IMG/VR virus record: IMGVR_UViG_3300024359_000008
Span: 1-64,000 of that record
Direction: 5' to 3' (one strand)
DNA length: 64,000 bases
From: a virus
Part shown: one piece after another, positions 1-10,500 of the stretch
Position numbering within the stretch: the first letter of the stretch is position 1
Layout of the letters: every line of letters begins with the position of its first letter
Program-made: the position numbers and the translations under genes
Notes under the pieces: generated by a model
Told to the model about the DNA's origin: nothing
Databases searched by the model: none
What the model saw: only the letters and a program-made list of their open reading frames with translations

Positions 1-305
1 TATTGAGAAGGGCATACTACCATTTTTGAACTTCCTATATTCCAGTGAAAATCAATTTTTTGATAAGCTTTTCCAACTAAAGGTGGTACAATCCTAATTT
101 CTTCACCCTCACTTGGTATTTTACCTTTTTTTGGATTATAAGTAGCATCCCTTAAATCTACCTTAACCTTTTCATTTCTGTTCATAGAAGAATTTGTTTC
201 TTCTACATCACTTAAAAATTCTTCAACATTCATTCCTTGACTGTAAGGTTGTTGATTTACACCCTCAAACTCTTGGTTTGAAGGATTGTTGTTGTAATCA
301 TTCAT
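1..305 (-). CDS. Putative ssDNA-binding protein (gp32-like), N-terminal part only
   Basis: The frame starts with ATG at 305 and runs off the left edge, giving about 101 residues. It begins MNDYNNNPSNQEFEGV, followed by an Asn/Gln/Glu-rich linker, then KGKIPSEGEEIRIVPPL and DFHWNIGSSKMVVCPSQ. A low-complexity start followed by a strand of the type 'xxxRixPPL' and then 'H...G..k.v.CP' resembles the beginning of the OB-fold core and first zinc-binding Cys of T4-type gp32 proteins. The rest of the zinc site and the OB fold lie outside the window, so this is a guess from pattern only. It lies just downstream of the DNA polymerase gene on the same strand, which fits a replication role. Two candidate promoter elements lie in the 173-base gap upstream. 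Confidence 0.4.
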   Translation of the reverse strand, partial: MNDYNNNPSNQEFEGVNQQPYSQGMNVEEFLSDVEETNSSMNRNEKVKVDLRDATYNPKKGKIPSEGEEIRIVPPLVGKAYQKIDFHWNIGSSKMVVCPSQ

Positions 306-366
306 ACTTTTCTCTTTTTTAAAGTTTTTAATCAGTCTAAATCGTTTTTCTTAACTTTTATAACCG

Positions 367-374
367 CAAATATA
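367..374 (-). promoter_or_regulatory. Candidate Bacteroidota-type -7 box
   Basis: The coding strand reads TATATTTG, matching the TAnnTTTG -7 box of Bacteroidota. No TTTG or TTG lies at the expected 19-21 nt upstream, so support is partial. It would serve the partial gene ending at 305, leaving a leader of roughly 55 nt. Confidence 0.35.
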
Positions 375-393
375 ACTCTTAATTGAGTCTAAT

Positions 394-401
394 TATAAAT
401 A
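394..401 (-). promoter_or_regulatory. Candidate late-type element TATTTATA
   Basis: The coding strand reads TATTTATA, the same octamer found before many structural genes in this window. It is 88 nt from the start at 305, farther than for other copies, so its function is uncertain. Together with the TATATTTG at 367-374 it could give the gene two promoters. Confidence 0.25.
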
Positions 402-478
402 TAGTTATTTTTAAATTTCATATACAAATAAAGTTAAAAAAAACATAAAAAACAATATTTTTTCAATTTATTTTTCAA

Positions 479-2113
479 CTAAATACATTCCATATAATTA
501 TCACCTAAAGAATAATCAATTTCAAACACCATATCATTATATTTTGATAATATTTTTTGAATTTCTCCTATTAAATTTAACTCTTCTGGATGTATATCTA
601 AAACAAAAGAATCAAACACTTGAAACATAAATGATGACTTGTGACTTTCTAGCCATTTTTTTAATTCATTTAATTTATCTACCACTATTTCTGCAGCTGT
701 AGATTGAACGTAATTATTAAATGCAGCATATGTCTTATTAGGTTTTATTAAAGTACCAAAAGGGTTTATTATATACCCCAATTCTTTATAAACATTATTA
801 ATATAATCAGAAGTATTTAAGATTGGATTTAAAAATTCTTTTATATTATTTAAAGCTTCCTCTACATTGATGCCTTCTATTTTAGAAATTAAACTTTTTA
901 TTAACGTATCACCTCCTCCATACAATATAGCATGATTAATGTCCTTTGCAACTTTTCTATGAAAAGATGTTACTTCAACACTTCCTCCCAACATAGCTTT
1001 AGCTGTATTGTAATGCAAATCAGAGTTCATATTTTTAATTATAAATTCTTCATCTCTAGATAAGTACATAGATAACCTTGTTTCAAAAGACTTATAATCA
1101 AATACTACAATTTTACCACCTTTATGTCTGGGGATAATTTCTTTTCTTATAGGACTATCTTTAGGTATCATTTGTGGATTAAACGAATCTACACAATTTA
1201 TCCTACCAGTTATAGTTCTTTTATCTGAATATCTTAACATTATATATTTCTTATCATTTTCCCAAGTGCTCCTTACTCCTTCTGGAATTTTAAAATTTGA
1301 ATTAAAATATATTTTATTTGTAGATAACCAAGAAGTTACTTTATCTTTAACTGTTTGCCTTATACAAGAATTTAACTCATCTTTAGTTAGAGTGTGTTTA
1401 CTTATTATGTCATTCATCATCATAGGTATAAACCTATAAACATCTTTATTTAAAAAGATTTTTATAAAATCTTTAGGTTCTATATGATTAGAATATTTAG
1501 ACCAAAAAACATTTTCCAAAGTCATAACATTTCTAACTTCATCGACATAAACATATTTAATAATATTTTGATAACTAAATAAAGTACATTCTATTTTATT
1601 GATTAATCCTGTAAAAATCTTCTTATAATCTTTGCCTACATATTCTAAACTAGAAACACTTATAGCATAAGTATTTGAATCATTGTAAATATAGCATACA
1701 TTTTTATGAAAATATATAAAAGACCTAGTTTTATTATTTATATTATTTAGAAAAAAATCTCTTATCTCTCCATCTAAAATAGCATCATAAGTTATAATGT
1801 TTTTATTGAAAAACTTTTTCATAGAAAATTCAAGAAACATTTTGATGTCTGTTTTGTTTTTTCCATCCTTTTCTGTTAAACTAAAAGTCCAAAATAAATT
1901 ATCTGATATTTTAGGATTATCAATAGATTGTTCTGGGAAAATTTCTCTAACTTTATTCCAACCTATTATTAAAGTAGGTAAATCTTGCTCTTCTGTAAAA
2001 CTAATAGTTTCTATTAACTCTAAAGCAAAATTATCATAATGGACATTTATATACTCCAAATCATCAGAAGAATAAGGGAGTATTTTACAAATTTTTATCA
2101 AACTATTAAGCAT
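479..2113 (-). CDS. Divergent family A DNA polymerase
   Basis: This 544-residue protein carries a recognisable polymerase I palm in its C-terminal half. TGRINC and NPQMIP (about residues 305-320) match the 'TGRLSS..PNLQNIP' segment. Motif A is VVFDYKSFETRL (about 335-347), where the usual DYSxxELR is changed. Motif B is HRKVAKDINHAILYGGG (about 385-402), retaining R, K and YG. Motif C is QVFDSFVLDI (about 496-506), which keeps the catalytic Asp but has Phe and Ser in place of the His and Glu of VHDE. The first 250 residues show no DEDD exonuclease motifs, so it probably lacks proofreading. It is shorter than bacterial Pol I and similar in size to a Klenow-like core. It likely acts in phage DNA replication or repair; the same window also encodes a DnaE-type polymerase. 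The ATG is only 4 nt from a TATATTTG box. Confidence 0.85.
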   Translation of the reverse strand: MLNSLIKICKILPYSSDDLEYINVHYDNFALELIETISFTEEQDLPTLIIGWNKVREIFPEQSIDNPKISDNLFWTFSLTEKDGKNKTDIKMFLEFSMKKFFNKNIITYDAILDGEIRDFFLNNINNKTRSFIYFHKNVCYIYNDSNTYAISVSSLEYVGKDYKKIFTGLINKIECTLFSYQNIIKYVYVDEVRNVMTLENVFWSKYSNHIEPKDFIKIFLNKDVYRFIPMMMNDIISKHTLTKDELNSCIRQTVKDKVTSWLSTNKIYFNSNFKIPEGVRSTWENDKKYIMLRYSDKRTITGRINCVDSFNPQMIPKDSPIRKEIIPRHKGGKIVVFDYKSFETRLSMYLSRDEEFIIKNMNSDLHYNTAKAMLGGSVEVTSFHRKVAKDINHAILYGGGDTLIKSLISKIEGINVEEALNNIKEFLNPILNTSDYINNVYKELGYIINPFGTLIKPNKTYAAFNNYVQSTAAEIVVDKLNELKKWLESHKSSFMFQVFDSFVLDIHPEELNLIGEIQKILSKYNDMVFEIDYSLGDNYMECI

Positions 2114-2117
2114 ATTG

Positions 2118-2129
2118 CAAATATAAATA
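2118..2129 (-). promoter_or_regulatory. Overlapping TATATTTG and TATTTATA boxes at the polymerase start
   Basis: The coding strand reads TATTTATATTTG, so the octamers TATTTATA (2122-2129) and TATATTTG (2118-2125) overlap. The TATATTTG box ends 4 nt before the polymerase ATG at 2113, implying a leaderless or nearly leaderless mRNA if it is the -7 box. No good -33 TTTG is present; a TTG lies only 13 nt upstream. Confidence 0.45.
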
Positions 2130-2170
2130 AATTATTTACAATAAACATATAAATTTATTTTTTTTAAAAA

Positions 2171-5100
2171 TTATGAAAAAGTTATACCTTTATCTTGAAA
2201 ATTTTCTTTTAAATACTCTAAGAAACTTGGAGCTCTTTGTTGCGCCCTATTCATTCCTCCTAATTTATCATTAGGGTCTAATTTTGCAGTAATGTGACTG
2301 ACTTCATAACCTGGGCCTGCATTTAAATGATAATAGAAAAATACTGCTTCTTTTAAAGAAGGGAAAGTTATACCATCATCTGTGCACCCATAAGCCTTTT
2401 CTCTACTTGTTCTTTTAGAAGAAGGTCCAAAGTTTTTAGTTGTTCTTCTACTATTAAAAAACCCAACTAAAGCAGATGTAGCAACATCTTCTTCTCCTAA
2501 TTTTTCAGGATTTTTAACTAAATCTACACCAGTATATTTTTTAGCAGCTTCATAACCAGATTTGAAAGTTATTTGATTATAACCTCTTCCTCTATATTTC
2601 CAACCATCACCTTGAGCAGTATTTCCATAACCATCTTTTCTAATACCTATAGGCTTTTGTGTATAAACAATATTTGCAATCTTTTCTTGATATTTATCTG
2701 AATCTGCTTTTTGAGTTTTTGGATTTACAAACCCTTTTTTAACAGGGTCATTCTTTTTAAAATAACTCCAGACTTCTGGTAATCTTGCTGCACTATAATT
2801 AAATCCTTCAGATTTTAACTCAAAAGAACTTTCTTTACTACAAATAGCTAACACAGAAGCTATAGCATAATCAGACTTAATACCCTTTTTAATACATTCA
2901 TTTATAATTTTATTTATCCTAGTCTTCTTAGTTGAACTATTTAAATAAGCACTAACTTCCTTACTGCCAGCATCTAAACCAAAAACTTTTTGATTACTAG
3001 CATCTGAAGAACCAGCATTATTTTGAGAACTTGAAATGTCTTGTGTAAAACTTGCATACTCTTCATAAATAGCTTTCTTTTCTTCTTCTGTATATTGAGA
3101 TGAACCCTCTAAAGGAGCTATCTTATCACTTATGGAAGTATAAGCCTTTTCATAATCTTGAAGAGTTATTGGAGTTATACCACCATAACTATCGCCTGCA
3201 TATCTCATTTTTATACCATTTAAATCTGTAGTCATATTGTTAGGACTAATCTTATGACTAACTTTAATAATTTGATATAATCCAGTAAAAATTGTATGAT
3301 TTTCTAAAAAGAAAAATTGCATTGGAGAAATTTGTGCATTACCAATAATTTCAACACCAGCTTTGTAACTTCTTCCTTCAAAGACAGATAATAAACTACA
3401 ATCAGTAGTTACTGTTCTATTTTTATTTTCATTATCAACGATAGCTTGTAAATTCACTATACTTTCAGCTGTTACTTTATTATCATCAGTTCCAACTTGA
3501 ACATTTTTAACAATTTTATTAGTTGGGTCTCCAAATGCTACAGGAAATGCTTGAACTTGAAAATTCCTCAAATCCTTAACTGATGACTGTTTTTTATCTG
3601 GGTTATTACCAACTAAAGTCCTACTTTCTGGTGTAGGTTGAAACATTACTTGAAAAAAGTTACCTATTTTTGGCCCCATCATTTCTTGAGGTGTAAAAAT
3701 ATCTGTAATCTTATCATATCTAGCATTTCCGCAAATAGGGAAAAACATAAAATTATTTTTAGTACAAAGTTGTTGAAAAATATTTAAAACAGTTGTATTT
3801 GCTTTTGCTGAATATAAAGGTTTTATATTAATAATAGAATCTTCAACTTTAACTTTTCTCTCTCCAGAAGAACCAATAGCCTGAAGTGGATAATCATATC
3901 TAAAACCACCTCCAGCAACACTTCCATCATTTCTTTTTCTATTTATTGGCGTACCTTTTCCTCCATCTAAATTCTGAGAATATGTTTCTTGAAGAATTTC
4001 AGCAACATTTGGAGTTAAAACTGAAGGGTCTCCAACTTGATTAATTCTAGAACCACTAGAATTTGTTCCTAAAATTTGCCACTGATGAAAAAGAGTATGC
4101 ATTTGTTGATAAATCAAATCTTCATGCTCTCCTGCTTTACCCAAAACTGAACCAAAAACTTTATTTATTTCATCTTGATTTTTTTGAATTTTTGACCTTA
4201 AACCTTTACAGAATTGTCTTAAAAATACTAAAGTAGCCTGAGCATAGAGAATTTCATCATCATTTACACTAGATATTGTAGCACCACTTTTCGCTGCTCC
4301 TACAGGTACTTCTTGCATAAAAGGAAACAAACCTCCAGCTAAAGGTATTATATTACACCTAACTTCTGTTCTTGAAGGATATTGAGCATAAGGAGCAATT
4401 ACTACAGGATTTAAATTAATATCTAAAAAACCATCTTTTGCAGCTCCATCACTATCTTCAAGTTTATCTTCATCAGTTGGTCCAAAAGTTTTTTTCCAAA
4501 CAAATTCAGAAGATTTAAAAGATTTGTCTATAGGATTTTTCATATCCTTATTTATTATTTTATTATAATCTAAAAAACTATTAATCAAATCATCACCTCT
4601 TTCTCCTTTTATAGTTTTATTATAAAATGAAATAAATTCACTTACTTTACTATTTTCTTTAGTTAAAGGTTCTTTTTTATCTTTCTTTACTAAGACTGAA
4701 GATAATTTAACTATTTGAGCTATTTCATCTTCTACTTCATCAGATTCTGTTTGAGTATCTTCTTTTTCTTCTCCTTCTTCATCCACTTCTGGTCTAGGTT
4801 GAACACCAGGTGCATTTAAAGATTCTGAAACTCTTGAAACATCTTCAGTAGAACTAAAAACCACATACTCCATACCATTACCATCATAAAGGAAACCATT
4901 TTTATTTAAACAAACATGGGTATAAATAACACCATTCATTCCTACAAAAGTACCTAAAGTAGTCTCAAAATCTAAACCATTACCATAAGTTCTTGGTTGG
5001 TAATAAGTTTGTGCTTTTGTTTTACCAAAAAATGCTTTATTTGGACCAATTAATTTTCCCATAAATTCCTCAACTGTATAACCAATAAAGTTAGCATTTT

Positions 5101-7138
5101 TCATTTCTAAACCAACACCATCATTTAAATTTAAAACATTTTTATCAACATCATATATTAAACCCATATCAGATGATTTAAATAAATATTCAGACTTATA
5201 TTTTGAATCTTCATCTTCTTCACCTTCACCTTTAATCTTGTTTCTAATCTTTTTAATATATTCTATTGCTGTTTTATCTTCTGTTAATGTTTCTAATCCT
5301 GGTTGTATAACAACAATTTTTTGCTTTAAATCTTGCCAATCAAACTCAACTTCTTCTTCTGCATCTGGGTCATATATAATAGCAGTTATTACATCACAGA
5401 AATTTTTTAACATTTGCAATCCATCAAAATCTAACTGATTTAATATTGATTGATTTATGTTATTTAAATCAGAATCAGCTAAAGACCTAACCTTATCTAA
5501 ATCCAACTTTTTATAATCTCCAGTAATAAAGGTTATATCCCCATCAGGTTCCATGTTTCCAGGTAAAGATGGATTGTAACTTTGAGTTAAAAAACCAAGT
5601 ATAGCAGCTCTTTTTATTATTACAGAAGCCATTACAGACCAATCAGTTACATCTATAAAAGGATTTTCAGTACCTATCTCTAAGTTATTGATTATATTTT
5701 TAATCTTTTTATCACCATCTAAATTAGCTTCCGCTTGTAATGATTTATTTTCAGCAATACCATAACTTATAGCAGTAGTAAATTCAGATACAAATTTTTT
5801 CTCAAATTCATTAACGCCTAAATTGCTAACTGGAACTTGCTTTCCTAAATCTTTAGAATCTTCAGAAGGTTTTTCAAATTTCATTGGAAAATATCTACCT
5901 ATAACATCTTCCTCTTCTGCCTTATTTCTAGCTTCATAATTATTTAAATAACCTTGTTCTCCAGCATCTATAATAAAACCCATAATATAAGCAGCGTCTT
6001 TAGCGATTGTTGAGAAAACTTCAGATATAGTTAGTTTTTTTAATTCATCTTTTTTCTCTTCATAAACACTACCTTTTATTGCTTCATCAATTAATTTTAA
6101 ATTTTTTTCTATTTTTTCATTTAGTTGCTTAGACTCTTCTTTTAATTTTTGCAAATCAGAATCACTAGGTGTTTTACCAAAATCAACTGTTACACTAGGT
6201 TTTTTACCTGATGATAATATTTTTATTTTATAATTTTCAACGTTACGAGAAGCACCATTCAAAGCTTTTAAATAGGTATTTAAATCTTCTTTATCTTCTT
6301 TTACATAAACTTCTCCTGGGCTTGTTATTGTAATTTTCTCAAATCCTTCAATTGCACCTTTGCCCCCAACAGTACTTTCTATAACGTCTCCAAAACTAAA
6401 AATACCACTAACTATACCTTGTATAGGGTCTCTTTTTAACACTTCTAACTTATTTACTAATTCATCGTATTCTTTGTTTATATTTTTAGTCTGAATTTCT
6501 ACAGTCTTACCAATATACATAAGGTCAATAACACCTTCAGTAGCTTTAATAAATTCTTTTGAGTCTTTAGGAAAATCCTTTACTCTATCTGCTCTTAATT
6601 TTTTTGCTGCATAAAGATACAAAAAAGGTAAATCAGCAAACATACCCCACTGATTAGGAACAAATGTTGCTCTTAAAGTATAACTACCATCATCAGAGTT
6701 ATATTGAGTAGAAGTAGTTTTCATATTTAAAAGCCAAGTAACTGGAGAGCCTAAATATCCTTTAAATGTAAATACAAATTTAGGTGGTGGCCACTGAAAT
6801 AATGAAGCATAATTGACTCCATCTATTTCATTGTCAGATAATTCACCAAATACTGTCTTTCCATATAAATCTTTAAATTCTATTTCAACTATAGGTTGTA
6901 AAGAAGTGTTAGTTTCTACTTTTATATTAGTAATTCCAAAACCTGTTGATTCTCTAAAAAAACCAACATTAAATGTTTTATATCCAGTAAAATCCTCAAC
7001 ACCAGCATGGTTAATTAAGCCAGTATCTTCATCATAAGAAACTTTACCTTCATTAGTTAAAGTGCTTAAACGAACATCTAAATATAAATCTTTCTCATTA
7101 TAATATAAATCAGATATGTTATTAGGTATTATTGGCAT
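2171..7138 (-). CDS. Giant baseplate hub protein with C-terminal GH19 lysozyme
   Basis: At 1655 residues this is the largest protein in the window. The C-terminal part (from about residue 1390) is a glycoside hydrolase family 19 domain: AICSKESSFELKSEGFNYSA carries the catalytic Glu region, and GDGWKYRGRGYNQIT is the typical GH19 'G..W.yRGRG..QiT' signature followed by YEAAKKYTGVDL. GH19 enzymes of this sort cut peptidoglycan in phage lysins. The region just before it contains FFLENHTIFTGLYQIIKVSH and a stretch ending GIKMRYAGD, which I read as a hub (gp27-like) beta domain; this is inference. The N-terminal 220 residues are beta-rich and look virion-structural. The long middle (about 230-900) has charged coiled-coil stretches (LKKLTISEVF, EEKKDELKK). 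It lies directly after the gp53-like gene (11-base gap). The likely role is a tail-tip hub that opens the cell wall during DNA injection. Confidence 0.8.
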   Translation of the reverse strand: MPIIPNNISDLYYNEKDLYLDVRLSTLTNEGKVSYDEDTGLINHAGVEDFTGYKTFNVGFFRESTGFGITNIKVETNTSLQPIVEIEFKDLYGKTVFGELSDNEIDGVNYASLFQWPPPKFVFTFKGYLGSPVTWLLNMKTTSTQYNSDDGSYTLRATFVPNQWGMFADLPFLYLYAAKKLRADRVKDFPKDSKEFIKATEGVIDLMYIGKTVEIQTKNINKEYDELVNKLEVLKRDPIQGIVSGIFSFGDVIESTVGGKGAIEGFEKITITSPGEVYVKEDKEDLNTYLKALNGASRNVENYKIKILSSGKKPSVTVDFGKTPSDSDLQKLKEESKQLNEKIEKNLKLIDEAIKGSVYEEKKDELKKLTISEVFSTIAKDAAYIMGFIIDAGEQGYLNNYEARNKAEEEDVIGRYFPMKFEKPSEDSKDLGKQVPVSNLGVNEFEKKFVSEFTTAISYGIAENKSLQAEANLDGDKKIKNIINNLEIGTENPFIDVTDWSVMASVIIKRAAILGFLTQSYNPSLPGNMEPDGDITFITGDYKKLDLDKVRSLADSDLNNINQSILNQLDFDGLQMLKNFCDVITAIIYDPDAEEEVEFDWQDLKQKIVVIQPGLETLTEDKTAIEYIKKIRNKIKGEGEEDEDSKYKSEYLFKSSDMGLIYDVDKNVLNLNDGVGLEMKNANFIGYTVEEFMGKLIGPNKAFFGKTKAQTYYQPRTYGNGLDFETTLGTFVGMNGVIYTHVCLNKNGFLYDGNGMEYVVFSSTEDVSRVSESLNAPGVQPRPEVDEEGEEKEDTQTESDEVEDEIAQIVKLSSVLVKKDKKEPLTKENSKVSEFISFYNKTIKGERGDDLINSFLDYNKIINKDMKNPIDKSFKSSEFVWKKTFGPTDEDKLEDSDGAAKDGFLDINLNPVVIAPYAQYPSRTEVRCNIIPLAGGLFPFMQEVPVGAAKSGATISSVNDDEILYAQATLVFLRQFCKGLRSKIQKNQDEINKVFGSVLGKAGEHEDLIYQQMHTLFHQWQILGTNSSGSRINQVGDPSVLTPNVAEILQETYSQNLDGGKGTPINRKRNDGSVAGGGFRYDYPLQAIGSSGERKVKVEDSIINIKPLYSAKANTTVLNIFQQLCTKNNFMFFPICGNARYDKITDIFTPQEMMGPKIGNFFQVMFQPTPESRTLVGNNPDKKQSSVKDLRNFQVQAFPVAFGDPTNKIVKNVQVGTDDNKVTAESIVNLQAIVDNENKNRTVTTDCSLLSVFEGRSYKAGVEIIGNAQISPMQFFFLENHTIFTGLYQIIKVSHKISPNNMTTDLNGIKMRYAGDSYGGITPITLQDYEKAYTSISDKIAPLEGSSQYTEEEKKAIYEEYASFTQDISSSQNNAGSSDASNQKVFGLDAGSKEVSAYLNSSTKKTRINKIINECIKKGIKSDYAIASVLAICSKESSFELKSEGFNYSAARLPEVWSYFKKNDPVKKGFVNPKTQKADSDKYQEKIANIVYTQKPIGIRKDGYGNTAQGDGWKYRGRGYNQITFKSGYEAAKKYTGVDLVKNPEKLGEEDVATSALVGFFNSRRTTKNFGPSSKRTSREKAYGCTDDGITFPSLKEAVFFYYHLNAGPGYEVSHITAKLDPNDKLGGMNRAQQRAPSFLEYLKENFQDKGITFS

Positions 7139-7149
7139 ATTTTTATAAA

Positions 7150-7461
7150 TTAATATTTAGTGTTTTTTCTTAAAATTTTACCTTCTACTTCCGTCAAAAC
7201 CTCCCTTAAAGGTAGTGGTATCCTTAATACAGTTTCTTTTGGAATATCAAATTCAATAGAATATTCTGGATTAGCCAACAATATTAACCAACCATAAGTA
7301 TCATCTTCATAAACTTCTGCTGAAATTCTATCTAATCTTGTTTTGTCTGAATTATATATCCTAAAAATATCCGTATTTCTCTCTTTTATTTTTATAGGAG
7401 GCATAACATCAATACCTTTTCCGTCTTCTCTTCTTAAAATTTTATACCTATCTTTTCCCAT
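7150..7461 (-). CDS. Baseplate wedge protein, gp53-like (LysM-like)
   Basis: This 103-residue protein contains RLDRISAEVYEDDTYGWLIL, then LANPE and an ending LRIPLP. This 'D.ia...Y.d...w..il.aNp...p....G..lriP' pattern is typical of the LysM-like fold in T4 gp53 and related small baseplate wedge proteins, which hold wedge arms together. It lies between the repeat-rich baseplate protein and the giant hub protein and has its own candidate late element 20 nt upstream. The length is close to what is usual for small wedge or tail protein X families. The fold call is by pattern; the precise T4 equivalence is inferred. Confidence 0.65.
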   Translation of the reverse strand: MGKDRYKILRREDGKGIDVMPPIKIKERNTDIFRIYNSDKTRLDRISAEVYEDDTYGWLILLANPEYSIEFDIPKETVLRIPLPLREVLTEVEGKILRKNTKY

Positions 7462-7481
7462 AACATTTAGTATATTGTATT

Positions 7482-7489
7482 AATAAATA
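7482..7489 (-). promoter_or_regulatory. Candidate late-type element TATTTATT
   Basis: The coding strand reads TATTTATT, 20 nt before the ATG of the gp53-like gene at 7461. Confidence 0.45.
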
Positions 7490-7543
7490 TTAATTGTTAT
7501 TTTTTTATAAATTAAAACAATATAAAAAAAATGTAAAGCAAAA

Positions 7544-10500
7544 CTAAACACTTGTTCTTCTACTGAAAAATCCTCCTTCATCTGTCGATAATGGTGGGTC
7601 TTCATTCAATCTTCCACCATAAGAACCTATAATATTAAAGTTTAAAGTAACTTCACACCACATAGGCTGAACTCTACCACCATCAAAAGTCCAAGGTGCA
7701 TCTGAATAACTATAAGAAACACTATTAACTACAATATCATGGTCTAACCAATCTCCTAAAGTTAAATGACACACAGGAGGTCTAGAAAAAGAAAATCCAG
7801 AATTAGTTCTTTCTGACAATCTATTTCTTGCAGGTCTAGTCATTTTAGCAATAAATTCCATTCTTTTTAAAAAATCAACTTTGCTTCCAGAAAAATAACT
7901 AGGTTGAAACATATTTTTTCTTTTCATTTCTGCAAGTTTCTTAACAGTATCTTCAGATTTGCTTTCTACATAATTATCTTCTCTAACTGTTGTATCAAAA
8001 CCTTCAAAGAATTTATATATATTTTCTCCTTGAGCTGTTTTTTCAGAATAAGAAACCCTCCTTTGAGCAACTAAAGTAGCTTCATCATCTAAAATGTTAG
8101 CTTGAGTCTTAAGCTCGTTTGCTTTTGTTATTTTTTCATCACTTTCTACCTTAACTCTTTTTTTCTCTTCTTCTGAAGCTGACTCATCAACATTTACTAT
8201 ACTTGCTTCTAACTTTCTAGCTTCAGCCCTTAATTCATCAGCTTGTGCAGTATTTGTAGCTATTAATTTAGAAAAATTATTATTCTCAAAATTTTCTATT
8301 ATTTTAGTAACTACACCATTTTGAGGATTAAAATCATAACCTATATCAACTTCTGTTGCAAAGTCAGTTAAAACAAAAAACGAAACACTACCATCTCTTG
8401 ATGAATTGCTGTAAGTATAAATTGGTTCTGGTCTTCCTAAAAATGTAGTAGAGTTCCAACTTGCAGAATCACCATGTTGAAAACTCTTTATATAAGCTGG
8501 GAAAGACATTGCAGAACCTTCTATAGCTGGTATAGAATAATTCGTCAAAACAAACCTTAATGTTTCAGCACCTTGTGGTGCATAAGGATTTTTAATACTA
8601 TATCTATTAAAATTCTTTTTATATTGTCCATCACTTTTCTTTCCTACAATAAAAACACTAGAAGAGCCCTCATTACCTTGTACGTTAAAATTTTGTGCAA
8701 AAGCAATTCTATTATCTGAAGCTATTGTATTAATGACATGCCTAACACCTCTCCTTCTACTACTTTCTCCATCAAAATCAAAAGCTATAGTGTCTGTTGT
8801 ATCAGTTTGAGAAGCCATAGAAACTCCTGTACCTAATTCTTGTGAATCATTTTGAGAAAGTGGTTTTAATATTTTTTCAGGAGAACTACTTAAATATTGT
8901 CCTCCATTTTGAGTTATTACATCTGCTGGAGTTGTGTTTGTTCTGACTTGTAATCTTTTTTGTATTCCAGACTTACTCAATAAATCTTGAAAGCCTGGTG
9001 AACCAAAACTCCTTAACTGTTCAATAGCATTTTGATTTCCAGGTTGATAATTATAACCTGGCTTAATTTGAAAAGTATTTTGTTGAACATTATGTAAAGA
9101 AATAAGATTTGTTATAAAACCTTCACTTTTAGGAGAAGAATAAAAACTTAAACCATCATCAGGTTTAGAAGAATCATCTACTAATGATGTACCATAAATA
9201 CCATATATATTTGATATACCTTCTATATTTTTTAGACTTTCTAATGAGTTTTTTTGAAGCAAATAATCTCTTCCACCAGAATTAATTTGACTAGAAGATA
9301 CCTCATCAAAAAACCTCTTAGATTCCTCATCATCAAAAACACTTTTTAAACTATTACCATTATTATTTAAAGCTTCATTTGCCTTCCTAAAAATACTACC
9401 AGAAATTTCAAGTCTAGAAACACCAATATAATCACTACTACCTGCCGTTATAATATTAGCACCTAAATTAAATCTACTAGGATTTTTTGATAATTGTTCA
9501 TTTCTAAAAATTTTAGATAAATTTTCTATATCTGAACCATTTGAAATATTAGCAGATTTTTGCTCTTCCCTTTCAACTTTTGATATTTCAGATAAATTAA
9601 TATCACTCTCTACATTGTGACTTAAATTATTACTTCTAAAACTAATAGAGCCATTAGATAAATCATTAGGTTGTGAAATATTATTATATAAATTATTCAA
9701 TCTAAAAGCATCTGAATCATCTTCTAAATTACCACTATTTGAAGTATTAGAATTTATATTACTAACTAAATATTGAAAACTATCTCCAGCTAAATCAGAA
9801 TTAGAAGAAACGTTAGATATTAAGTTATTATCCCTTGTTTGAGTAGAATCATTTTGCAAATCACTATTACTAGTTACATTTGTTGATAAATCATCATTCC
9901 TATATACAACAGAATCATTAAGTAAATCTGTCTGTATAGATGTATTTTTAGATAAATCATTCTGCCTAATAGATGTTGAATCAGATTCTAAATTAGAAAT
10001 TAAAGGATTATTATAAGATAAATCATCATTCCTAAAAACTTCACTATCTTGTTCTAAATTTGAAACTTTAGGGTTATTATAAGATAAATCATCATTTCTA
10101 TATACTCCAGATTCAAATTCTAAATTTGAAATTTTAGGATTATTATTAGATAAATCTTGTTGCCTAAATTCTATAGAATCATTTTCTAAACTAGATGAAT
10201 TTGAAGTATTATTTTGTAACCTTTCATTCCTAAAACCTTTTGAATAATCTTCTAAATCTGATTTTTTTGATTCATTTTTAGACATTAAAGTACTATTAAA
10301 ACCATCAGAAAAAGATTTTAAATCAAAATTTTTATTTAAATTTTTATTTTCAGAATCATTCCTATAAGGTATGGAATTTAATTCCAAATTAGAATTTAAA
10401 TTATTATTTTTAGAAAAATTATTTTCTCTTATTTCAACAGAACTATTTTCTAAATTATTATTTGAACTTACATTCTTATTTAATGAATTATTTCTATATT

